This document shows positions 37,761-46,146 of a stretch of 64,000 nt of DNA, in pieces. The first letter of the stretch is position 1; every line of letters begins with the position of its first letter. The notes beneath the pieces were generated by a model that saw nothing but the letters and a program-made list of their open reading frames with translations, had not been told where the DNA came from and made no database searches. Position numbers and translations under genes: made by a program. This DNA is from Pandoraea anhela (GTDB lineage: Bacteria; Pseudomonadota; Gammaproteobacteria; Burkholderiales; Burkholderiaceae): positions 1 through 64,000 of the forward strand of contig NZ_CABPSB010000018.1 of the NCBI RefSeq assembly GCF_902459655.1, given 5' to 3'.

Positions 37761-38888
37761 ATGCAAAGCGTAATTCATCCCCTGCCGTTCGTTGGCACCG
37801 GCACCGCGCAATCCGTCGTGGCACAGCACTTCGGTGAGCCGAACTGCGGGCGCAAGGTCTATGTGCAGGCCGCCCTGCACGCCGACGAGATCCCGGCAAT
37901 GCTCGTCGCCACCCGCCTTCGCGAGAAGTTGCTCGTGCTCGAAGCGCAGGGCCGTCTGCGTGCGCAAGTCGTGTTGCTGAGCGTGGCGAACCCGCTCGGC
38001 CTCAACCAGTGGCTCATGGGCGCGCCGCAGGGGCGCTTCGAACTCGCCAGCGGCCGCAACTACAACCGCAGCTTTCCGATGCTGTTCGACGCTATCGTCG
38101 AGCGGCTGGAGCGCCAGCCGGGGCAACTGTCCGACGACGTGGCGCGCAACCGGGACCGCGTACGTGCGGCATGGCGCGACGCGTTGCTGGCGCGCCCCGC
38201 GACCGATGCCTTCGGCGCGCTTCAGTCCCTGCTGATGCTCCAGGCGTTCGACGCCGACATCGTGCTCGATCTGCATTGCTCGCGCGAAGCGGCGATGCAC
38301 CTTTACACCGGCGACGAGTGCTGGCCTGCCGCCGAGCCGCTGGCGCGCTATCTGGGATCGACGGCGAACCTGCTGGCGCTCGATTCCGGCGCGCATTCGT
38401 TCGACGAAGCGCAGAGCTACACGTGGTATCGGGTGCGTCAGCATTTCGGCGCGAAGTATCCGATGCCTTCCGGCCCGGTGTCGGTGACGATCGAGCATCG
38501 CGGCCAGCGCGACGTGTCGTACGCGCAGGCCGAAGCCGACGCCAGCGCCATCATGCAATACCTCACCTATACCGGCGACGTGGACGGGCAGGTCTCGCCG
38601 CTGCCGGACCTGCCGTATCCGGCCACACCGCTTGCGGGCAGCGAACAGTTCCGCGCGCCGAGCGCGGGCGTGCTCGTGCATCGGGCCACGCTCGGCGCGC
38701 TGATCGAAGTCGGTCAGCCTGTCTTCGACATCGTGGATCCCATCACGGGCGATGTCACCACGCTCGTGAGCCGTACGCAGGGCGTGATGTACATGCGGCG
38801 CGACGTGCGCTTCGTCAACGCGGGCGACCCGCTCGGCCGCGTGACGGGACACCGTGCGCAACGCACGGGCATGCTGCTCGGCGCCTGA
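37761..38888 (+). CDS. AstE/aspartoacylase-family zinc deacylase
   Basis: The 375-residue protein belongs to the succinylglutamate desuccinylase/aspartoacylase family (M14-like). Zinc ligands can be placed at His40 and Glu43 (ALHADEIPA) and His172 (VLDLHCSR), and the catalytic Glu at 245 (SVTIEHRG). The C-terminal beta domain (about 300-375) with GVLVHRATLGALIEVGQPV is as in other members. It would hydrolyse an N-acyl amino acid to the free amino acid. Its position just before ornithine cyclodeaminase suggests N-acylornithine or a related compound as substrate; that is inference. Confidence 0.85.
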   Translation: MQSVIHPLPFVGTGTAQSVVAQHFGEPNCGRKVYVQAALHADEIPAMLVATRLREKLLVLEAQGRLRAQVVLLSVANPLGLNQWLMGAPQGRFELASGRNYNRSFPMLFDAIVERLERQPGQLSDDVARNRDRVRAAWRDALLARPATDAFGALQSLLMLQAFDADIVLDLHCSREAAMHLYTGDECWPAAEPLARYLGSTANLLALDSGAHSFDEAQSYTWYRVRQHFGAKYPMPSGPVSVTIEHRGQRDVSYAQAEADASAIMQYLTYTGDVDGQVSPLPDLPYPATPLAGSEQFRAPSAGVLVHRATLGALIEVGQPVFDIVDPITGDVTTLVSRTQGVMYMRRDVRFVNAGDPLGRVTGHRAQRTGMLLGA

Positions 38889-38973
38889 CGAGCATCCGCT
38901 TCATCGACCCCGACACTTTCGACACGCCATCCGCCAATGTAGGCCGAACCGTATTCTGACAACGAGACAATTC

Positions 38974-40026
38974 ATGACTCGCTATATCGACATTCACGAC
39001 GTTCAAAAGCTGTTACGAAAAACCGGTGTCGCCCCGTTCATCGAGACGCTGGCCGATTACATCCGCGACGACTATCTGCGCTGGCCCGAGTTCGACAAAT
39101 CGGCGCGTGTGGCCAATCACTCCAGGGACGGTGTCATCGAACTGATGCCCGTCTCCGACAACGACCTGTACGGCTTCAAGTACGTCAACGGGCACCCCAT
39201 CAACACGCGTCGCAACCTGCTGACCGTGATGGCCTTCTCCGTGCTGGCCGACATGCATACGGGCGCGCCGCTGCTGCTCTCGGAGTTCACGCTGATGACG
39301 GCGCTGCGCACGGCGGCCACGTCGGCGCTTGCGGCCACGGTGCAGGCGCGTCCCGACAGTCGTGTGATGGCGCTGATCGGCAACGGCGCACAGAGCGAAT
39401 TCCAGGCGCTCGCGTTTCACGCCATGCTGGGCATTCAGGAGATCCGTCTGTTCGACGTCGACCCGCATGCCATGATCAAGCTTGTGCGCAACCTCGAGAA
39501 CGTGCCTTACCTGCGCGTGCTGTGCGCCGGTTCGGCCCGCGAGGCGGTACGCGGCGCGGACATCGTGACGACCGTGACGGCGGACAAGGCGAACGCCACC
39601 ATCCTCACGCCGGACATGATCGAGCCGGGCATGCACCTGAATGCCGTGGGCGGCGACTGCCCGGGCAAGACCGAGTTGCACACGGATATCGTGAAGAACG
39701 CCCGTGTGATGGTGGAGTTCGAGCCGCAGACGCGTATCGAAGGCGAGATTCAGCATCTCCCGGCGGATTCGCCGGTCATTCATTTCTGGCAGGTCCTGTC
39801 GGGCGACGTGGCGGGGCGCGAGACCCCCGAGCAGGTGACGGTCTTCGATTCCGTGGGCTTCGCGCTCGAAGACTTCTCGACGCTGCGCTATCTGTATGAC
39901 CTCGCGCGCGACGCCGGCGTGGGCCGTGTGATCGACCTGATCCCCGAGCTGGATAACTGCAAGGACTTGTATCAACTCGTCGCACCTTCGGCGGCGCCGG
40001 CATCCGTGGCAGCGTGCGCTGCATGA
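38974..40026 (+). CDS. ocd: Ornithine cyclodeaminase
   Basis: The 350-residue NAD-dependent enzyme converts L-ornithine to L-proline and ammonia. The sequence follows the Pseudomonas type closely: FDKSARVANHS, VIELMPVSDND, YGFKYVNGHPINTRRNLLTVMAF, TALRTAATSALAA, the dinucleotide site MALIGNGAQSEFQALAFH, and TPDMIEPGMHLNAVGGDCPGKTELH with the catalytic Asp region. This is the true cyclodeaminase subgroup rather than the mu-crystallin or alanine dehydrogenase-like relatives. It is 85 bases after the deacylase gene and upstream of a LysR gene. Proline is the expected end product of the cluster. Confidence 0.9.
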   Translation: MTRYIDIHDVQKLLRKTGVAPFIETLADYIRDDYLRWPEFDKSARVANHSRDGVIELMPVSDNDLYGFKYVNGHPINTRRNLLTVMAFSVLADMHTGAPLLLSEFTLMTALRTAATSALAATVQARPDSRVMALIGNGAQSEFQALAFHAMLGIQEIRLFDVDPHAMIKLVRNLENVPYLRVLCAGSAREAVRGADIVTTVTADKANATILTPDMIEPGMHLNAVGGDCPGKTELHTDIVKNARVMVEFEPQTRIEGEIQHLPADSPVIHFWQVLSGDVAGRETPEQVTVFDSVGFALEDFSTLRYLYDLARDAGVGRVIDLIPELDNCKDLYQLVAPSAAPASVAACAA

Positions 40027-40150
40027 TCTTCGGGATGCCCTGAGGTACGATGACGAGTTTGCGGTGCGAACGTCTCGGTATCGCGCGTCATTGCCGTCTG
40101 CGTAATTGGCGCGAACGTCGCACCGACCGGTCAAGACGATGAGAGGTCCT

Positions 40151-41083
40151 ATGACACTAGTCCAGCTTCGCGTGTTCTGCGCTGTGGTCGAGCAGGGAAG
40201 TTTTCGCGCGGCCGCGCGCACGCTCGATATTGCGCAAAGTACGCTGACGCAGGCGATTCAGGGGCTGGAGGGCGAGTTGGGCGTGACATTGCTCAACCGC
40301 TCGCATCAGGGCATCAGCCTCACGCCCGTCGGCGAGCGTTTTCTGGTGCGCGCCAACGCCATCCTGCGCGACTGCGAACTCGCGTCGCAGGACGTCATGC
40401 AGTCGCGTGGGGAAGAGGAAGGCAATATCACGCTCGGTGTGACGTCCGAGCCGCTGGCCGAGTTGTTGCTGCCGGTAGTCAAGCGTTTCGTCGAGCGCTT
40501 CCCGCGCGTGAGGGTGCACGTCACCAGCGGCTATACGAAGATGCTCATCGAGCGTATTCGCGACGGACGGCTCGACTTCGTCCTCGCGCCGCTCGCGCCG
40601 CAGGTCAGCGACGTCGATCTTTCGATCGAACGACTGTACCGGTCCGTGCCCAGCGTGATCGCCCGCAAAGGGCATCCGAAGGCGCACGTCACATCGATTC
40701 GCGATCTGGTCGATTGCGAATGGGTGAGCATCCGTCCGGCGGGGATTGTCGGTGGTGCGGAAAACCGGCTGATCAGCCTGTTCAATACCGAGAATCTCGG
40801 CGCGCCGAAGATCGTGCTCACGGCGGAGTCGCTGCTCGAGACGCTCCACATCGTGTGCGAGTCCGACTATCTGACGATCGAGCCGCGCGTGCTCTCCGAG
40901 CTGACGCTGTTCTCGGGCGCGCTCACGAGCATTCCGATTCGCGAGGCCTTCGATCCGCGCGACGTGTGTCTGGTGGCGCGCCGCTCGGCGCCGTTCACAC
41001 TGGCCACGCAGGAGCTGGTGTCGATGCTTGTCTCGTACTCCCGCCTCGTACACGGGCCGGCGGCGAGGAATACGGCGGGTTGA
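40151..41083 (+). CDS. LysR-family transcriptional regulator
   Basis: This 310-residue LysR protein has the N-terminal helix-turn-helix VFCAVVEQGSFRAAARTLDIAQSTLTQAIQGLE and the ligand domain beginning GNITLGVTSEPLAELLLPV. ATG at 40151 follows AGAGGT; an ATG at 40139 is possible. It is the last plus-strand gene of the C45/ABC/deacylase/cyclodeaminase cluster and the most likely regulator of it, although it is not divergent, so the link is weaker than usual. Confidence 0.88.
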   Translation: MTLVQLRVFCAVVEQGSFRAAARTLDIAQSTLTQAIQGLEGELGVTLLNRSHQGISLTPVGERFLVRANAILRDCELASQDVMQSRGEEEGNITLGVTSEPLAELLLPVVKRFVERFPRVRVHVTSGYTKMLIERIRDGRLDFVLAPLAPQVSDVDLSIERLYRSVPSVIARKGHPKAHVTSIRDLVDCEWVSIRPAGIVGGAENRLISLFNTENLGAPKIVLTAESLLETLHIVCESDYLTIEPRVLSELTLFSGALTSIPIREAFDPRDVCLVARRSAPFTLATQELVSMLVSYSRLVHGPAARNTAG

Positions 41084-41129
41084 CCGGGGCGGGGCGTCTC
41101 GCGTCTTGTCACCCGCAACGACCTTTCGT

Positions 41130-42089
41130 TTAGCCGATCATCTGACGGCTGCGCAACCACGTCTCGTAAAACCCCGGCCATTCCGCGCTCGGCGAGCCCG
41201 GTTTGCCCATGCCGAAGCCATGCCCGCCGCTGGCGAGCGGATGGAACTCGACCGGCACACCGGCCTGTTCGCACGCGCGCGTCATGATGCGGGTGTTCTC
41301 CGGATTCGAGACGGGATCGTCGTTCGCCTGAGTCAGAAAGACCGGCGGGCAACCGTGTTTGACGTGTGTTTGCACCGACCATTCTGCGCTTTCCTGCTTC
41401 GTCGGATGATCGCCGACGAGGATGCGCCGTGTGGATGTGTGATCGTAAGGCGGCATCAGGGTGATGACGGGATAGATCAGCGCAGCATTGGCCGGTCGTG
41501 CCGAGTGAGTGTCGATATCGTCGATGGGGCGATACGACGCAAAACCCGAACGCGCCGCCGTGAGTCCCATCAGATGGCCGCCCGTGGAGAAGCCGAGCAC
41601 GCCTACGCGCTGGGCATCCAGTCCCCGCCGGGGGGCTTGTGAGCGAATGATGCGCAGGGCGCGTTGGGCATCCTGCAACGGGGCGAGCGCGCCGTCGACC
41701 CATTCTTCGTTCGGCAGGCGATACGCCAGCACGAACGCGGTGATGCCGCGCTCGGTAAGCCACTGTGCGGCGGGAATTGCCTCCGAGCCCATCTGTTCAT
41801 ATTTGTACCCCCCGCCTGCGGCCACGAGCATGGCGGCTCCGTTGGGGCGCTCGGGGAGGTAGACGTCCAGATACGGCGTGACGACATTGCTGACGGCGCC
41901 CTTGGCGCTCGTTTCCACGTGACCGCCAGGGCCGCCACCGCCGGGCGGCATGCCCGGCCACAGCGCAATCTGCGTTGCACGCGCGTCGGCCGCACGCGGT
42001 GCGGCGCGTAATGTACCTGCCGAGCCGGCCATCGCCGCCATGGACGCCAGGGTGGTCCAGCGCAGCAGGGCGCGTCGATTCATCGTCAT
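41130..42089 (-). CDS. Exported alpha/beta hydrolase (esterase-like)
   Basis: The 319-residue protein has a Tat-like signal (MNRRALLRW, hydrophobic stretch, then LRAAPRAA) and an alpha/beta hydrolase domain. The nucleophile elbow GFSTGG puts Ser at about 168. The Asp is in ANDDPVSNPEN and the His in GGHGFGMG near the C-terminus. Homologues are acetyl-xylan esterase or BD-FAE-like carbohydrate esterases. Starts at 42089 or 42083 are both preceded by a weak GAGA. Location outside the inner membrane is inferred from the signal. Confidence 0.82.
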   Translation of the reverse strand: MTMNRRALLRWTTLASMAAMAGSAGTLRAAPRAADARATQIALWPGMPPGGGGPGGHVETSAKGAVSNVVTPYLDVYLPERPNGAAMLVAAGGGYKYEQMGSEAIPAAQWLTERGITAFVLAYRLPNEEWVDGALAPLQDAQRALRIIRSQAPRRGLDAQRVGVLGFSTGGHLMGLTAARSGFASYRPIDDIDTHSARPANAALIYPVITLMPPYDHTSTRRILVGDHPTKQESAEWSVQTHVKHGCPPVFLTQANDDPVSNPENTRIMTRACEQAGVPVEFHPLASGGHGFGMGKPGSPSAEWPGFYETWLRSRQMIG

Positions 42090-42210
42090 CGGGGTCTCGC
42101 TTGGGCAAACGCGCGCATCGCGCAATGGCGAATATTCTGCGCGGGACAAATTGCGATGGCACGTGGCAACGAATTGACGTTGCGTTGAGAAGGATAAATA
42201 TCTCCGCAGA

Positions 42211-42729
42211 TTACAAGTCTGGTGGGAAACGTGGCAACCGATCCAGCACGGTCTGCTGAGCGGATAGCGGCGTGCTTAACTCGCGCGAAATCAGCGACAC
42301 GATGTCGTGAATCGAGTCGTGTGTGTCCGGCCGAATGACCAGCAGGGGCGGCAAGGCCTGAATGAGGCCACGGCCCACGTCACCGGCCAGCCGGTAGGCA
42401 CCGCACAAGAATAGGTCGGTGTCGGGATTGCCTGCGTCGACGGCATCTCTTGCCCAGAACTGCTCATGAGACATGCACAGATTGGGGTCCGGCTGATGCG
42501 CGATGTGATGATCGCGTCCGCCGACCACTAACGCCACATCACCGGGCAGAAGGCGTAGCGCTTCCGCTGGCTTTTCATGCCACACCCACATGGATCCGCG
42601 CAGCACAGTGTGCAGAGCCAATTGAATGGCGGCCGGAAGCTTGAGCCCCCAGGGCGGAAGGGCGACCGAACGTGCAAACAGCGCCCCGGACGCCCGGGCG
42701 CGGGTGAGATATTCATGCAGTAAGTCCAT
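42211..42729 (-). pseudogene. Truncated AraC-type regulator, cupin sensor domain only
   Basis: The 172 residues match the N-terminal cupin_6 ligand domain of AraC regulators (PPWGLKLPAAIQLALHTVLRGSMWVW, LLPGDVALVVGGRDHHIAHQPD, FLCGAYRLAGDVGRGLIQALPPLLVI, SLISRELSTPLSAQQTVLDRL). Where such proteins normally continue into a linker and two helix-turn-helix motifs, this one ends after LDRLPRFPPDL, and no reading frame of the next 120 bases shows a DNA-binding domain. A deletion remnant is the simplest explanation; a free-standing sensor protein is possible. An intact relative is encoded at 51871-52827. Confidence 0.7.
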
Positions 42730-42775
42730 GCGGAATTGAGAGCATTGAATGGAAATTTGAGCGATTCGAACATTG

Positions 42776-42791
42776 AGACGAACATTCGTCT
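42776..42791. promoter_or_regulatory. Palindromic operator candidate upstream of the VOC gene
   Basis: AGACGAACATTCGTCT is a perfect 7+7 inverted repeat around a two-base centre. It lies 47 bases before the AraC-remnant start and 88 before the VOC start, in their shared divergent region. The symmetry resembles TetR- or MarR-type sites more than AraC direct repeats, so the binding protein may be encoded elsewhere. Confidence 0.5.
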
Positions 42792-42879
42792 ATCGCATCA
42801 TGACCCCATGAACAACGACGCCCCGCTCGTAGGTTTCGCAACTTTACCCATCCATACACCACGACCTGAAGGTATCCAC

Positions 42880-43308
42880 ATGATTGACCACGTCTATATC
42901 TCCGTCACCGACATCGAGCGGTCGTTGCGCTTCTACCTGGAAGCATTGGCGCCGCTTGGCTGGCGCGCATTCGGAAAATACGATGCTGCGGCCGGCCCTC
43001 AAAGTGTCCCCGACCTCTACGGTATCGGCGATGACAGCTACATTAGCGGAACGGCCGTCGGCGCAAGCATTTGGTTACGCCAACGCCTCGCAGGCGAGAC
43101 GGGACTCTACCTCGGCATCGTTTGCGACACCAACGAACAGGTCGACGCAGCCTACGCAGCCGCAATCACGGCGGGGGGCATTGACGAAGGCGCGCCTGCC
43201 GATCGCACCTACTTCGCGGCAGGCTACTACGCCGCGAATGTCTCGGACTTCGACGGAAACCGGCTCGAGTTCGTCCATAAGGCATGGAACCCCAAGCGCC
43301 ATGGGTAA
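42880..43308 (+). CDS. VOC/glyoxalase-superfamily protein
   Basis: The 142-residue protein of the vicinal oxygen chelate fold has two beta-alpha-beta-beta-beta modules. It begins MIDHVYISVTDIERSLRFYLEALAPLGW and ends YYAANVSDFDGNRLEFVHK, where His and Glu are usual metal ligands. AAGG seven bases upstream sets the ATG. Function is open: lyase, dioxygenase-like or drug-binding roles are all known for the fold. It faces the ftrA-like gene tail to tail. Confidence 0.85.
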   Translation: MIDHVYISVTDIERSLRFYLEALAPLGWRAFGKYDAAAGPQSVPDLYGIGDDSYISGTAVGASIWLRQRLAGETGLYLGIVCDTNEQVDAAYAAAITAGGIDEGAPADRTYFAAGYYAANVSDFDGNRLEFVHKAWNPKRHG

Positions 43309-43332
43309 GAGCGCATGATGCGGTTTTCCCCC

Positions 43333-44307
43333 TCAGACCTTCCGCGTCCGTGGGGCATGACCGAATTTCTCCCGATAGGCGGCCGGACTCGTGTGGGCGA
43401 TGCGTCGGAAGTGTCTGCGCATTGACGCTTCCGACCCGAAGCCGGCCAACTCGGCGACGCGCAGCACCGGCATGGACGGTTGCGCTTCGAGCAACTCTCG
43501 CGCCACCGCCACACGCTCGTGCGTCAGCCATTCATACGGCGCCATGCCGGTAGCGTCCCGAAAATGCCGCTGCAAGGTGCGCGGACTCATCGCCACGCGT
43601 TCGGCAAGCGAGCGCAGCGTGTGCGGTAAGGCCGGATGTTGGCGTACCCAATCGATCAACTTCGCCAGACGTCCGCTTTCGTCGTGCGGCATCGGTCGCG
43701 GCACAAACTGTGCCTGGCCACCCTCGCGATGTGGAGGCACGACAAGCCGCTGCGCGACACGATTGGCCACTGCGCTTCCATAGTCCCGTCGCACCAAATG
43801 GAGCAGCATGTCGAGCCCCGCCGCCGAGCCCGCCGAAGTCATGATCTGACCCTCGTCGACATATAGCGCATCTGACTGCACATGCACCTTCGGGTAGCGC
43901 TGCTGCAGTTTCTCGGCGTAGCGCCAGTGGGTCGTCACCGTCTTGCCGTCGAGCACGCCAGCCGCCGCCAATACAAATACGCCGGAACAGATCGAGCAAA
44001 GACGTGCGCCGCGCCGATGGGCTGCGCGAATCTTCTTCAGCAGCGCCTCGGGCGGCACCTCGTCCGGATCGCGCCAACCGGGCACCATGATCGTGTTCGC
44101 ACTGTCGAGTCGCCTGAGCGTGTAGGGCGCGGCAACGGTAATGCCACCGGCCGCGCGCAGCGGCCCGGGCTCGATAGCGCAAACGCTGAAGCGGTACCAG
44201 TCGACGCCGAGTTCGGGGCGCTCCAGCGCGAACAGTTCGGTGACGCAGCCAAATTCGAAAGTGCATAGCCGGTCATAAGCCAATGCAACGACAAGATGTT
44301 TTTCCAT
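43333..44307 (-). CDS. ftrA: GlxA/FtrA-type AraC regulator with DJ-1/PfpI domain
   Basis: The 324-residue regulator has an N-terminal DJ-1/PfpI-like domain (VVALAYDRLCTFEFGCVTELF; conserved Cys107 in CSICSGVFVLAAAG) and a C-terminal AraC DNA-binding domain (LRSLAERVAMSPRTLQRHFRDATGMAPYEWL, second motif VAELAGFGSEASMRRHFRRI). The length and pairing with a divergently encoded rhodanese match the FtrA group. The gene symbol is given on that basis and not on a proven orthology. It probably controls the rhodanese gene across the 126-base gap. Confidence 0.82.
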   Translation of the reverse strand: MEKHLVVALAYDRLCTFEFGCVTELFALERPELGVDWYRFSVCAIEPGPLRAAGGITVAAPYTLRRLDSANTIMVPGWRDPDEVPPEALLKKIRAAHRRGARLCSICSGVFVLAAAGVLDGKTVTTHWRYAEKLQQRYPKVHVQSDALYVDEGQIMTSAGSAAGLDMLLHLVRRDYGSAVANRVAQRLVVPPHREGGQAQFVPRPMPHDESGRLAKLIDWVRQHPALPHTLRSLAERVAMSPRTLQRHFRDATGMAPYEWLTHERVAVARELLEAQPSMPVLRVAELAGFGSEASMRRHFRRIAHTSPAAYREKFGHAPRTRKV

Positions 44308-44433
44308 GGCGTAATGTTACCGGACATTGTCATTTACGACACTTATCGGCCGAACGGCATAACGGCAAAATGAGGCTTTCCGAATCACCCTACCCGGGCA
44401 CCACGCGTGCCGCACTTTCCTTCGACCCGACCT

Positions 44434-44853
44434 ATGCCCACCCTCAGCGAAAACAACGCCGTTACCGCCATCCCTGCCGCCGAGAGCGCCGCGGCTCTTG
44501 CCCACTTTCGCGCGTCGCTGCAATTCGAAACCGATTGCGCCGATGTTGCCAGTGCACTTGCCGGCGGATCACCCGGCTTCGTATTGCTCGACGTTCGCAG
44601 CCCGGCGCTGTTTGCTCGCGGCCACATTCCCGGCGCCGTGAACTTGATGCACGGCAAGATTGTCGCGTCGAAGCTCGCCAATTACGCGCGTGACACGCTC
44701 TTCGTTACCTACTGCGCAGGACCACACTGCAATGGCGCAACGCGAGGCGCTATTCGGCTGGCGCAGTTGGGACGGCCGGTGAAGGTGATGATCGGCGGTG
44801 TTACCGGATGGCTCGACGAAGGTTTCGACCTTACTGTGAGCGAACTGGTGTGA
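44434..44853 (+). CDS. Rhodanese-like sulfurtransferase
   Basis: This 139-residue single-domain rhodanese has the CDC25-like active loop Cys-Ala-Gly-Pro-His-Cys (Cys94 as the likely persulfide carrier), preceded by FVLLDVRSPALFARGHIPGAVNL and followed by VKVMIGGVTGWLDEGF. It would move sulfane sulfur to a thiol acceptor in the cytoplasm. The ATG at 44434 fits domain limits. Divergent from the FtrA-like regulator. Confidence 0.88.
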   Translation: MPTLSENNAVTAIPAAESAAALAHFRASLQFETDCADVASALAGGSPGFVLLDVRSPALFARGHIPGAVNLMHGKIVASKLANYARDTLFVTYCAGPHCNGATRGAIRLAQLGRPVKVMIGGVTGWLDEGFDLTVSELV

Positions 44854-44886
44854 TCGATCCGAAGGGGGCGTTTCGTCTTGGTTCTC

Positions 44887-44958
44887 TTAGTCAGGAGCTT
44901 ATTCAGGAGCTGACTCAGGAGCTGACTCAGGAGCTTAGTCAGGAGCTTAGTCACGAGG
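44887..44958. repeat. Six tandem 12-bp repeats (minisatellite)
   Basis: Units TTAGTCAGGAGC, TTATTCAGGAGC, TGACTCAGGAGC (twice), TTAGTCAGGAGC and TTAGTCACGAGG follow in register. The array lies between the convergent ends of the rhodanese and DeoR genes. Read in one frame it gives SQEL/TQEL repeats, but no credible gene contains it. Copy number is probably variable between strains. Confidence 0.85.
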
Positions 44959-45012
44959 CCAAGCGTTCCCGAGTGTCTTTGCGTCCGGTCGGTGCACGAG
45001 GCGAGACGATGC

Positions 45013-45777
45013 TCAGCGCACCGACTCGACGACGATTTCCGGATATTTGTGGAATTCGGTGAGGACATCGGCATCGGCCGGCGCGTCGGTGACGAGGGTC
45101 CACGCGCGCGCTAGCGGGGTCCAGTGCTGCTGGCTCGCGCGGTCGAGTTTGTTCGCCGTCACCAGGACATAAACGCTCGCCGATTGGCGAACGATGCATT
45201 CCTTGAGCCATGCCTGCTCCGCCGAGGCTTCGCACAGCCCGCGACCGGCAACTACGCCGTCAGCGCCCAGAAAGGCTTTGTCGACGGACACTCGCGAGAG
45301 CGCGAGTTGCGCCAGCGGGCCGAGCACACTCATGCTCGACGGGCGAACGTCTCCACCGATGAGCGTCACCGGCACTTTGTTGGCGGCCAGCACACCCACG
45401 GCCAGCAGGTTGTTGGTCACGACCCGAACGTTCTCGCGTCCCGCCAGAAAGCGGGCCATCGCTTCGGTCGTCGTGCCCCCATCGAGAAAGATCGTGTCGC
45501 CGTCCGCCACGTGAGCGACGGCGGCACGCGCAATGGCGTCCTTCTGCTCGCGGAAGCTCTCGCGACGCAATTCCAGCGATTCCTCAGGTTCGTGCATGCG
45601 CACAGGGGCAGCGGCGCCGCCGTAGGTGCGCACGATGCGACGCTCGTCCGCCAGCGCACGCAGATCGCGACGCACGGTCGCCTCCGACATGCCGAAATGC
45701 GCGCACAGCGCGGCGACATCGGTCATGCCCGACAGGACGGCTTTGAAAATCGCCTCTCGGCGGTTGGCTACTTTCAT
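45013..45777 (-). CDS. DeoR/GlpR-family regulator of the acid-sugar operon
   Basis: The 254-residue repressor-type protein has an N-terminal DeoR helix-turn-helix (RREAIFKAVLSGMTDVAALCAHFGMSEATVRRDLRALADERRIVRTYGGA) and a sugar-phosphate-binding domain (DGDTIFLDGGTTTEAMARFLAG, NNLLAVGVLAANKVPVTLIGGDVRPSS, FLGADGV). ATG at 45777 is chosen by domain start. It is divergent from kdgT-dtnK-pdxA2, and palindromes with GATC cores lie between. The phosphorylated pathway intermediate is the likely inducer. Confidence 0.9.
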   Translation of the reverse strand: MKVANRREAIFKAVLSGMTDVAALCAHFGMSEATVRRDLRALADERRIVRTYGGAAAPVRMHEPEESLELRRESFREQKDAIARAAVAHVADGDTIFLDGGTTTEAMARFLAGRENVRVVTNNLLAVGVLAANKVPVTLIGGDVRPSSMSVLGPLAQLALSRVSVDKAFLGADGVVAGRGLCEASAEQAWLKECIVRQSASVYVLVTANKLDRASQQHWTPLARAWTLVTDAPADADVLTEFHKYPEIVVESVR

Positions 45778-45965
45778 GAAGGCTCGGTCAGCAAAGGAAG
45801 CCGTACGAATGGGCCACACGAACATCTCGTGCGAATGCGGCGGCGCGCGGCGTCGACCTCGGCAGGCTCGCCGCGCAGCGCGCATAGTGTAGCGTGCTGC
45901 GTCCGGAAATCGACCGTCGCCGGCAGTCGCGACCATCGGCCACGGCCAGAGGGGCATGCTCCTGG

Positions 45966-46122
45966 AAAATGATCGATTCGATCATTTTTGGGGCGCTGGG
46001 TGACGCTATTTTGATCGGTTCATCCGAGGATAAACCCCTAGTCACAAAGTTTGCACATTTTTCTGGCAGAGATTAGACTTCCGTCTGCTCAAATCGATCA
46101 AAAAAATGATTGATTGATCAAT
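45966..46122. promoter_or_regulatory. Palindromic operator candidates between deoR and kdgT
   Basis: A perfect 11-bp inverted repeat around one base, AAAATGATCGA (45966-45976) and TCGATCATTTT (45978-45988), and a second set near kdgT: ATCGATCA (46093-46100) with TGATTGAT (46107-46114), and the palindrome ATTGATCAAT (46113-46122). All share a GATC core. The second set is 25 bases before the kdgT ATG, where a repressor would block initiation. Assignment to the DeoR protein is by position. Confidence 0.65.
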
Positions 46123-46146
46123 ATAGAAATCAGTCGGGAGACAACA

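Noticed and set aside
44887-44958. CRISPR-like array
   Set aside because: Units are only 12 bp and directly adjacent with no spacers; the other tandem arrays here are also spacer-free.
44808-45062. Open frame reading through the 12-bp repeats (SQEL/TQEL units)
   Set aside because: Starts inside the rhodanese gene and ends inside the DeoR gene with no ribosome site; best explained by repeats of a length divisible by three.
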